A DNA stretch of 6,513 nucleotides. It comes from Friedmanniella sp. (GTDB lineage: Bacteria > Actinomycetota > Actinomycetes > Propionibacteriales > Propionibacteriaceae). Under the pieces are notes generated by a model. That model was not told where the DNA came from. It worked only from the letters and a program-made list of their open reading frames with translations, and did not search any database. Of the stretch, positions 1 to 5,722 are shown one piece after another. The first letter of the stretch is position 1. Each line of letters starts with the position of its first letter. The position numbers were made by a program, and so were the translations under genes. The stretch is from positions 1-6,513 of the forward strand of contig JAOPXW010000229.1 in assembly GCA_025964935.1 (NCBI GenBank), given 5' to 3'.

Positions 1-841
1 ACCAGGGCAGCAGCCGTTCCAGCGGCGCGAACGCCAGCCAGCACACGACCGTCGGGGCGAAGTGGATGTAGAGCAGCGCGACCGTGAAGACGTGGAACCC
101 GAGCCAGAACAGAGCCGCAGCCAGCAGGGCCCGGCCGCGCAGCCAGAGCACGACCACCGAGCTCAGCTCGGCCGCGAACGACATCCACTGCATCACCTGG
201 AGCACGGCCGGGTGCGGCAGCAGGAGCTGGCCCAGGCCGTGCGGGCGCCGGACGATCGCCCAGCTGAGGATGGCGCTCTGCGGCCAGCTCGTCAGGCTCC
301 AGCCACCGCTGCGGATCTTGGTCAGGGCGGAGAGGAAGTAGGTCGCGATCACCGCGATCTGGATGCACTTCAGCGCCCAGCCGGCCTGGGCACTGCGCTC
401 CGCCGAGGACCAGCGGCCCCGCACGACCCCGACCGTGGGCAGCACCCACAGGGCCACCACCAGGGCCAGGTGGTCGTGGTCCACCTTCCCGAAGCTCATC
501 CCGATGGCCGCCCACCACGTGAACCCGGCCGCGACCACCCAGCCGGCCAGCCGCGGCAGCCGGTTCGCCGCCGCCACCAGGCAGGCGAGCATCAGGATGA
601 CGTAGAGGGTGAGGGTCAGCGGCGGGCTGGGAGGGGGTAGGTGCAGCACCCGGGCCAGCATCAGCGGGGAGTAGAGCTCGGGGCTGTGGCTGAGGGCGAT
701 CGGGTCCCGCACGATCAGGTGCAGGTCGAGGATCACGAAGACGTACAGCACGCTCCGCAGCACGGCCACCCGCGCCTCGGGCCGGACCGGGGCGAACCAG
801 CCGAGCACCCGTCCCAGCCTGGTCACGCCGGCACCCGTCAC
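1..841 (-). CDS. HTTM-like (vitamin K-dependent carboxylase-like) polytopic membrane protein, partial
   Basis: The reading frame is open from 841 to the left edge (280 codons, no stop), so the C-terminus is missing. The protein is strongly hydrophobic, with probable membrane segments near residues 26-44, 75-92, 100-116, 124-140, 156-173, 219-234 and 236-272. Two stretches resemble HTTM-family proteins: GKVDHDHLALVVALWVLP (residues 118-136), in which a His-rich loop precedes a helix, and ATYFLSALTKIRSGGW (166-181). The HTTM superfamily includes the vitamin K-dependent gamma-carboxylase membrane domain, but most bacterial members have no proven reaction, so no activity is assigned. The GTG at 841-839 shares bases with the TGA of the upstream gene (GTGA), which suggests translational coupling. 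A second in-frame GTG at 826 would drop five residues. Membrane location is confident; the family call is by motif resemblance only. Confidence 0.72.
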   Translation of the reverse strand, partial: MTGAGVTRLGRVLGWFAPVRPEARVAVLRSVLYVFVILDLHLIVRDPIALSHSPELYSPLMLARVLHLPPPSPPLTLTLYVILMLACLVAAANRLPRLAGWVVAAGFTWWAAIGMSFGKVDHDHLALVVALWVLPTVGVVRGRWSSAERSAQAGWALKCIQIAVIATYFLSALTKIRSGGWSLTSWPQSAILSWAIVRRPHGLGQLLLPHPAVLQVMQWMSFAAELSSVVVLWLRGRALLAAALFWLGFHVFTVALLYIHFAPTVVCWLAFAPLERLLPW

Positions 842-1293
842 GCCGGCACCGTCCAGGTCTGCAGCTCGACCGTACGCGCTGGTCCCGGCCGACCGTCGGT
901 GAGCGTGATCTGGTCCTGGACCAGCCAGACCTGGCGCAGCCTCGGCTCGTCGGGGTGCCGCGCCGTCCAGCCGTCCGCGACCGTGTGCAGCAGGCTGGGC
1001 TCGGCCACGATCTCGGGGATGCGGGCCTCCACCTCGGCCCGGCTGATGCCGGCGGTCTCCACCTGCAGGTGCAGGTCGATCCGTCGGCCGTCGGCCAGCC
1101 GCCCCTCCACCCGGGTGATGACGACGGTGTCGTCGTGGGGCGGCGAGAAGGCGTACTGGGACAGCGGACCGAAGGGCCAGACGTCGTCGCTCATCCGCAA
1201 CGACCCGTTGAACAGCAGACCGATCCCGACCACCGCCAGGGCCACCCGCCAGGACAGCGACCACCGGCTGATGCGCCGTACGCCCTGATCCAT
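838..1293 (-). CDS. Membrane-anchored hypothetical protein, partner of the HTTM-like protein
   Basis: This is a 151-residue protein that I do not recognise as a named family. The N-terminus is basic (MDQGVRRISRW), followed by one hydrophobic helix at about residues 14-30 (WRVALAVVGIGLLFNGS). This suggests a signal anchor with the rest of the protein outside the membrane. Just after the helix comes an aromatic motif, WPFGPLSQYAF (about 39-49). A soluble part follows, rich in alternating beta-type segments (VVITRVEGRLADGRRIDLHL), then a helical stretch and a final beta segment at the C-terminus. ATG at 1293 is taken as the start although no clear Shine-Dalgarno sequence precedes it; an in-frame GTG at 1311 is an alternative. 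Its stop overlaps the start of the HTTM-like gene by four bases, so the two are probably made together and may act together. The open frame continues far upstream to 2955, but that extension lies antisense to the glycosyltransferase and is not credible. Confidence 0.7.
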   Translation of the reverse strand: MDQGVRRISRWSLSWRVALAVVGIGLLFNGSLRMSDDVWPFGPLSQYAFSPPHDDTVVITRVEGRLADGRRIDLHLQVETAGISRAEVEARIPEIVAEPSLLHTVADGWTARHPDEPRLRQVWLVQDQITLTDGRPGPARTVELQTWTVPA

Positions 1294-1358
1294 CGGGCGA
1301 TTGAACCACACCGGCCCGCCCTTTGGGTCCAACCTCCTCGCGCCGGTTCGCCAGCCGG

Positions 1359-1364
1359 TAGCGT
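1359..1364 (+). promoter_or_regulatory. Candidate -10 element for the glycosyltransferase/acetyltransferase unit
   Basis: TAGCGT fits the loose TANNNT -10 pattern of actinobacterial housekeeping sigma factors, and it lies in the only sizeable gap upstream of the plus-strand pair. I see no convincing -35 hexamer 16-19 bases upstream. If real, it would give a leader of roughly 85-125 bases that contains the hairpin at 1399-1424. This is a weak pattern match in GC-rich DNA. Confidence 0.2.
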
Positions 1365-1398
1365 GGGACCATCTCCCCTGGTCAACCGACTGACCGGG

Positions 1399-1424
1399 GG
1401 CTGTCCGCCCCGGGGGGCGGAGCC
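1399..1424 (+). promoter_or_regulatory. GC-rich hairpin in the glycosyltransferase leader
   Basis: CCGCCCC (1405-1411) pairs with GGGGCGG (1414-1420). The outer GGCT (1399-1402) pairs with AGCC (1421-1424) across a 2-base GT bulge. With the innermost pairs open to make a usable loop, this is a very stable stem ending 18 bases before the Shine-Dalgarno sequence at 1443. A competing stem is possible between the G run at 1396-1400 and the C run at 1408-1411. No U tract follows, so it is not a typical intrinsic terminator. A role in mRNA stability or attenuation is conjecture. Confidence 0.35.
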
Positions 1425-1442
1425 CTGACCCACGTCCGAGCC

Positions 1443-1447
1443 GGAGG
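1443..1447 (+). promoter_or_regulatory. Shine-Dalgarno GGAGG ahead of an ATC codon
   Basis: GGAGG is followed by an 8-base spacer (ACAGCACC) and then ATC at 1456, in frame with the glycosyltransferase. The spacing is what one expects for a start codon, but there is no ATG, GTG or TTG at that position. The first usable GTG, at 1495, is 47 bases downstream of the GGAGG and has no Shine-Dalgarno sequence of its own. The site therefore bears directly on where the glycosyltransferase begins. Confidence 0.5.
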
Positions 1448-1494
1448 ACAGCACCATCAGCAGCCCCGCGACCGCGCCCGGTCCCATTCAGATC

Positions 1495-2796
1495 GTGCAC
1501 GTCGACCTCGACTCGACCGAGGGCGCGGTGGCGGCCCGGCCCGGCTACGAGCACGCATGGCTGGTGGGCTGGCGCGCCGGCGTCCCGCAGGTCATCACCG
1601 AGCTGGAGCGCGTCGACTCCGACAGCGTCGACCGGGGGGTCCGCGCCCTTCAGGAGTCCGCGGGCAGCATGACCGCCGCGGCGGCGGCCGTCCCCGACGA
1701 CCGGCTGCCCCGGATCTCCGTGGTGGTCCCCACCGTCGTCCAGCGGGTGGCCGACCTGGCCGCCTGCCTGGACGAGCTCGGCCGGGTCGACTACCCGGAC
1801 TTCGAGGTCGTCCTGGTCGACAACCGACCCGTGCTCCCCCTCGACGACCCGCTGCCGGGCCTGCTGGCCGGCCGCCCCGGCGTCCGCGCGGTTCGGGAGT
1901 CCACCCCCGGCATCTCCGCCGCCCGGAACGCCGGCACGGCGACCGCCACCGGCTCGGTGGTCGCCTTCACCGACGACGACGTCCGGGTCGACCGGCGGTG
2001 GCTCCGGGCTCTCGGCACCCGCTTCGCGACCCATTCTGAGGTGGTCGCCGTCGGGGGGCTCATCCTGCCCGCCGAGCTCGAGACCCCCGCGCAGATCTAC
2101 TTCGAGCGGTTCTACGGCGGCTTCGGCGGGGTCCGCAGCTATCGACCCGCCGTCTTGTCCACCGGGCGCGGACTGCGGGGTCGGGCCACCGTCGAGGTGC
2201 GGGACGAGGGCGGGGAGCACCTGAGCTCGTTCGCGCTCTACGGGGCGGGTGCCTACGCCGCGGGGGCCAACATGGCCTTCCACCGCTCCACCCTGCTGGC
2301 CATGGGCGGCTTCGACCCCGCGCTCGGCACCGGGACGCCGTCGCGCGGCGGCGAGGACCTGGCCGCCGTCATGATCGTGCTCTGGGACGGGGGCGCGGTG
2401 GCGTACGAGCCGGGTGCGGTGGTCTTCCACAAGCACCGGGAGCAGTACGACCAGCTCGTCCACCAGCTGCGGGGCAACGGGCTCGGCTTCACCGCCATGC
2501 TCACCTCCCTGGTGACCCACGACCCCCGTCACCTGGTGGGTCTCGGGCTCCTGCTGCCCCTCGCGGTCCGTCGGATGGGCGCTCAGACCCTGGGCCGCCT
2601 GAGACGCCGCCCGCAGCCCCCGGCACCCGACCTCGCGTCCGTCCCCGTCGTGCCCGCCAGCACGCACGGCTACCCCCGCGGCCTGGTCGCGCACGAGCTG
2701 CTCGGCATGCCCCAGGGTCCGCTCGCCTACCTCCGCAGCCGACGTCGGCTGCGCCCACGCCACGCTGCCCACGACCCCGACGCAGTCCGCCTGTGA
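1495..2796 (+). CDS. Family 2 glycosyltransferase (GT-A fold)
   Basis: This is a predicted inverting sugar transferase that moves a sugar from a nucleotide donor onto a cell-surface or exopolysaccharide precursor at the cytoplasmic face; donor and acceptor cannot be read from the sequence. The 433-residue form begins at GTG 1495. Residues 1-70 form an N-terminal extension of a kind I associate with actinobacterial GT2 proteins. The GT-A domain starts at RISVVVPT (73-80), with VVLVDN (105-110), STPGISAARNAG (136-147) and the metal-binding acidic cluster TDDDV (D160-D162). Further on are GANMAFHRS (257-265), GGFD (271-274), the probable acceptor/base motif GGED (285-288) and FHKHREQYDQL (311-321). 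A hydrophobic stretch at 346-358 may touch the membrane. The frame is open upstream to 1429, and a Shine-Dalgarno sequence at 1443-1447 favours initiation at ATC 1456, giving 446 residues. The stop overlaps the acetyltransferase start. Confidence 0.9.
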   Translation: MHVDLDSTEGAVAARPGYEHAWLVGWRAGVPQVITELERVDSDSVDRGVRALQESAGSMTAAAAAVPDDRLPRISVVVPTVVQRVADLAACLDELGRVDYPDFEVVLVDNRPVLPLDDPLPGLLAGRPGVRAVRESTPGISAARNAGTATATGSVVAFTDDDVRVDRRWLRALGTRFATHSEVVAVGGLILPAELETPAQIYFERFYGGFGGVRSYRPAVLSTGRGLRGRATVEVRDEGGEHLSSFALYGAGAYAAGANMAFHRSTLLAMGGFDPALGTGTPSRGGEDLAAVMIVLWDGGAVAYEPGAVVFHKHREQYDQLVHQLRGNGLGFTAMLTSLVTHDPRHLVGLGLLLPLAVRRMGAQTLGRLRRRPQPPAPDLASVPVVPASTHGYPRGLVAHELLGMPQGPLAYLRSRRRLRPRHAAHDPDAVRL

Positions 2797-3368
2797 GCCC
2801 CCGCACCGGCCGCCACCACCTCTGGACCAGCCTGGTCGAGGACGTCGACCTCGCGGCCCGCCATCTGGTCCTGGTGACGGTCGGCGGCTCCGTCGTGGTG
2901 CCGCGCTTCGCGCGGAAGCTCCTCTACCGGGCGACCGGCGCGCACCTGGCGTCACCTCCCGGCGCCGGCTTCGTGTTCCGGGGCAGCGGTCGCCACCTGA
3001 CCCTGGGGGCCGGTGTGTACATGAACGACCGGGTCTCCATCGAGGCGCTGGCCCCGGTCACGATCGGGGCCGGGTCCGCGCTGGGCATGGAGGTCCTCAT
3101 CCTGACCAGCCATCACCCGCTCACCCCCGACGGCCGCTGGCAGGAGGCGGCCGAGGGTCGTCCGGTCAGCATCGGGGAACGGGTCTGGATCGGCGCCCGG
3201 GCGATCATCCTGCCCGGCGCGGTGATCGACGACGACGTGGTCGTGGCGGCCGGCGCCGTGGTCAGCGGCCACCTGCGCTCGGGCGGGGTGTACGCCGGGG
3301 TGCCCGCCCGCCGGATTCGCGAGCTGACGGCCCCGACGCCGGCCGGGGACGCCGCGGCGGACGGCTAG
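2793..3368 (+). CDS. Hexapeptide-repeat (left-handed beta-helix) O-acetyltransferase
   Basis: This 191-residue protein is of the LacA/Maa/WbbJ-like acyltransferase type, which transfers acetyl from acetyl-CoA to a sugar hydroxyl. The N-terminal part (about 12-50) is partly hydrophobic (HLVLVTVGGSVVVPRFARKLLYRATGA), as often seen in acetyltransferases of polysaccharide clusters. Hexapeptide turns begin near residue 69 (LTLGAGVYMNDRVSIEALAP, then VTIGAGSALG). LTSHHPL (104-110) carries the probable catalytic His, best taken as H108 before Pro. A second run of turns at 125-160 (VSIGERVWIGARAIILPGAV) leads to the family-typical ending YAGVPARRIREL (167-178). GTG 2793 overlaps the glycosyltransferase stop (GTGA) and lacks its own Shine-Dalgarno sequence, which fits coupled translation. 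The natural reading is that it acetylates the glycan built by the upstream enzyme; the exact substrate is unknown. Confidence 0.92.
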   Translation: MSPRTGRHHLWTSLVEDVDLAARHLVLVTVGGSVVVPRFARKLLYRATGAHLASPPGAGFVFRGSGRHLTLGAGVYMNDRVSIEALAPVTIGAGSALGMEVLILTSHHPLTPDGRWQEAAEGRPVSIGERVWIGARAIILPGAVIDDDVVVAAGAVVSGHLRSGGVYAGVPARRIRELTAPTPAGDAAADG

Positions 3369-3374
3369 GGCCGA

Positions 3375-3389
3375 GAACCCCGCGGGTTC
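3375..3389. terminator. Small hairpin between convergent genes
   Basis: GAACCC (3375-3380) and GGGTTC (3384-3389) form a perfect 6-base stem around CGC. It lies between the stop of the acetyltransferase (3368) and the stop of the HD phosphohydrolase (TGA at 3390-3388), overlapping two bases of the latter. With only 19 bases between the genes, a shared bidirectional terminator would make sense. However, there is no U run on either strand and the loop is tight, so support is modest. Confidence 0.3.
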
Positions 3390-4518
3390 AGGTCAGCCGG
3401 TCCAGGCCCTGCGGCAGCCGCTCGGTGGTCCAGTCGAGCTCGCGGACGGCGGTGTCGAAGGCGTACCGGTCGGTCATGCCCGCGACGTAGGTGACCGCGG
3501 CCCGGACCGCGCTCGGGGTGCCCGGGTCAGCGTCCGGGGGCCCGGGCAGCAGCTGCGGCCGTACGGCGTAGTGCTCGACCAGGGCCTGCAGCACCTCGAC
3601 CACGGCCCGGGACTGGGCCAGGGACGCGGGGCGGACGTAGATCTGCTCGTAGTTGAAGGCCCGGAGCGCGGCCAGGGCGCCCGCGGCGTCGCGCGGCATC
3701 CCCACCTCACCGTGGGTGTCGATGGTGGCCACAACGGCTCGGACGAAGGTGCTGAGCTGCTCGCGCCGGGACCGCCCACAGACTCCGACGACCTCGGCCG
3801 GCAGCGCTCCGGGGGCGACGATGCCCGCGTGCACGGCGTCCTCCAGATCATGCGCGCAGTAGGCGATGCGGTCGGCCCAGCTGACGATCTCGCCCTCGAC
3901 CGTGGTGGGGGCGGGGCGCGACCAGGAGTGGTTCCGGATCCCGTCGAGGGTCTCGCGACACAGGTTGAGGTCGGTGAGCACGACGTCGGCGCCCCACGGG
4001 CCGTGGTCGTAGCCACCCGGGACGAAGGGGTCGAACGCGTCCTCGCTGGCGTGGCCGCCGGGCCCGTGGCCGCAGTCGTGTCCCAGCGCGATGGCCTCGA
4101 CCAGGGCGACGTTGACCCCGCTGGCCCGGGCGATGGACGTGGCGACCTGGGCCACCTCGAGGGCGTGGGTCAGCCGGGTGCGCTGGTGATCGGTCGGGTA
4201 GACCACGACCTGGGTCTTGCCGGCCAGCCGTCGGAACGCGGTCGAATGCACGATGCGGTCCCGGTCGCGCTCGAAGCAGGTCCGCTCGGGATCCGGCTCC
4301 TCGTCGACGGCACGGTGGCCGGCCCCGACGGCCAGGGTCGCTCCGGGCCGGAGCAGGGCCCGCTCGCGCTCCTCGCGCACCTCCCGGCCCACGACGGGGG
4401 CGGGGCCGACCTCGGCCCGGGAGCTGGCGTGGGCCCGGACGAACGCGCCGCCGGGATGCCCGGCCATGGTCTGCGCCCAGGCGCGGGTGCGGTCCGACAC
4501 CGGCTCCCGGTCAGCCAC
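3388..4518 (-). CDS. dgt: dGTPase-like HD-domain deoxynucleoside triphosphate triphosphohydrolase
   Basis: The protein is predicted to hydrolyse dNTPs to the deoxynucleoside and tripolyphosphate, trimming the dNTP pool in the cytoplasm. From GTG 4518 it has 376 residues. The HD-superfamily metal ligands are in order: H118 in RTRLTHALEVAQVA, H147-D148 in LGHDCGHGPGGH, and D216 in VSWADRIAY. Family signatures also include FERDRDRIVHSTAFRRLAGKTQV (82-104, written here only as FERDRDRIVHS and AFRRLAGKTQV), LDGIRNHSW (181-189) and the C-terminal YVAGMTDRYAF (344-354). The first 60 or so residues are less conserved. The segment after the HD motif reads GGYDHGPWGADV, where the commonest homologues have a GGFEGNAQ- or FEHNEQS-like motif, so nucleotide preference may differ. 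The start overlaps the dus stop by 8 bases; a GAGG lies 12 bases upstream. Frame extension to 4737 lies within dus and is rejected. The symbol denotes the family; true dGTP specificity is unproven. Confidence 0.88.
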   Translation of the reverse strand: MADREPVSDRTRAWAQTMAGHPGGAFVRAHASSRAEVGPAPVVGREVREERERALLRPGATLAVGAGHRAVDEEPDPERTCFERDRDRIVHSTAFRRLAGKTQVVVYPTDHQRTRLTHALEVAQVATSIARASGVNVALVEAIALGHDCGHGPGGHASEDAFDPFVPGGYDHGPWGADVVLTDLNLCRETLDGIRNHSWSRPAPTTVEGEIVSWADRIAYCAHDLEDAVHAGIVAPGALPAEVVGVCGRSRREQLSTFVRAVVATIDTHGEVGMPRDAAGALAALRAFNYEQIYVRPASLAQSRAVVEVLQALVEHYAVRPQLLPGPPDADPGTPSAVRAAVTYVAGMTDRYAFDTAVRELDWTTERLPQGLDRLT

Positions 4519-5722
4519 CGGAGACGCCCACCTCGGCCTCGGCCAGGTCCAGGTCGCAGCCGGAGGTGTCGTCCAGCCAGCCCTCGGGCAGCGCGACCCT
4601 CTCGCGGGGGGAGCCCTGCCGCCCCCGGGGACTGCCCAGCTCGGTGGTCGGGAAGGCGACATCGGGATCCAGGGTGGCGAGCAGGTCGTCCAGCTCGGCG
4701 AACGAGGAGACCATGGCCAGGGCGCGACGGACGTCACCGCCGACCGGGAAGCCCTTGAGGTACCAGGCCATGTGCTTGCGCAGGTCGGTCAGCCCGTGCC
4801 GCTCGTCGGACAGCCCCGCCAGCAGCTCGGCGTGCCGGCGCAGCATCGCGGCCACCTCCCCCAGCGTGGGCAGGGTCTGGCCCCGGCGGCCGGCGAAGGC
4901 GTCGGCCAGGTCACGGAACAGCCACGGCCGGCCCAGGCAGCCCCGGCCGATGACCACCCCGTCGGCGCCGGTCTGCTCGACCATGGCCAGGGCGTCGGCC
5001 GCCTCCCAGACGTCACCGTTGCCCAGCACCGGGATGTCGACGCTCTCCTTCAGCCGGGCGATGGCGGACCAGTCGGCGCGGCCGGAGTAGGACTGCTGTG
5101 CCGTACGGCCGTGCAGGGCGATGGCGGCGCAGCCGCTGTCCTGGGCGATCCGGCCCGCGTCCAGGTAGGTGAGGTGGTCGGCGTCGATGCCCATCCGCGT
5201 CTTCATGGTCACCGGGACGCCGTGCCGGGCCGCCGCCGCGACGGTCGAGCGCAGGATCGACCCGAGCAGGTCCCGCTTCCACGGCAGCGCCGCTCCCCCA
5301 CCCTTGCGGGTGACCTTGGGCACCGGGCAGCCGAAGTTCAGGTCGACGTGGCCGACGCCGTACTCGGCGCAGAGGATCTCGGTCGCCCGCCCCATGATCG
5401 TGGGGTCGACGCCGTACAGCTGCACGGAGCGGACCCGCTCCCCCGGGTCGAACGCCAGCATGGCCAGTGTCTTGCGGTCGGCCTCCACCACCCCGCGGGA
5501 GGTGATCATCTCGCAGACGTACAGCCCGGGCAGGCCGGCGGAGGGACCACCGTCGAGGCCCGCGTACGCCGAGCCCTGCTCCCGGCAGAGCTGACGGAAG
5601 GCCGCGTTGGTGATGCCGGCCATCGGTGCCAGCACCACCGGCGTGGCCAGCTCCAGGGGACCGACCCGCAGCGCCGGGCCCGCGCGGACCTCCGGCGGCT
5701 GGGTCGGGAGCGCGGTCAGCAC
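4511..5722 (-). CDS. dus: tRNA-dihydrouridine synthase (DusB type)
   Basis: This FMN enzyme uses NADPH to reduce specific uridines in the tRNA D-loop. Of 403 residues, the TIM-barrel domain covers about 20-275: [17 protein letters not shown] (30-46), [20 protein letters not shown] (127-146) with catalytic C132, VTMKTRMG (171-178, FMN-contact K174), [14 protein letters not shown] (201-214, H204), VLGNGDV (232-238) and [16 protein letters not shown] (252-267). The helical tRNA-binding domain follows, with [13 protein letters not shown] (314-326). The tail near 370-385 ([15 protein letters not shown]) resembles actinobacterial DusB proteins. An extra Gly/Ala-rich segment at about 51-65 ([15 protein letters not shown]) sits between CREQG and LYVCEM, where most homologues run straight through. 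GTG 5722 overlaps the glyS stop by 7 bases, and the stop overlaps the dGTPase start by 8, so the three form one operon. Confidence 0.95.
   Translation of the reverse strand: MLTALPTQPPEVRAGPALRVGPLELATPVVLAPMAGITNAAFRQLCREQGSAYAGLDGGPSAGLPGLYVCEMITSRGVVEADRKTLAMLAFDPGERVRSVQLYGVDPTIMGRATEILCAEYGVGHVDLNFGCPVPKVTRKGGGAALPWKRDLLGSILRSTVAAAARHGVPVTMKTRMGIDADHLTYLDAGRIAQDSGCAAIALHGRTAQQSYSGRADWSAIARLKESVDIPVLGNGDVWEAADALAMVEQTGADGVVIGRGCLGRPWLFRDLADAFAGRRGQTLPTLGEVAAMLRRHAELLAGLSDERHGLTDLRKHMAWYLKGFPVGGDVRRALAMVSSFAELDDLLATLDPDVAFPTTELGSPRGRQGSPRERVALPEGWLDDTSGCDLDLAEAEVGVSGG

Noticed and set aside
62..1288. Plus-strand open frames opposite the HTTM-like and anchored proteins (for example 62-640 and 641-1288)
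   Set aside because: The minus strand encodes a coherent hydrophobic membrane protein with family-like motifs. The plus-strand translations are His/Arg/Gln-rich or Ser/Arg-rich and look like noise.
1333..1340. Minus-strand GAGGAGG as Shine-Dalgarno sequence for the small anchored protein
   Set aside because: It is 21 or more bases from the GTG at 1311 and about 39 from ATG 1293, and directly abuts a TTG, so the spacing fits no plausible start.
1294..2955. Long minus-strand open frame continuing upstream of the small anchored protein (about 550 extra codons)
   Set aside because: It is antisense to the well-supported glycosyltransferase, its composition is low-complexity Gly/Arg/Ala/Pro, and it has no recognisable domain. 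Long shadow frames are expected in GC-rich DNA.
4519..4737. N-terminal extension of the dGTPase frame to 4737
   Set aside because: It runs inside dus in another frame and reads as Pro/Ser/Trp-rich noise. GTG 4518 with the 8-base overlap matches the pattern of the neighbouring junctions.
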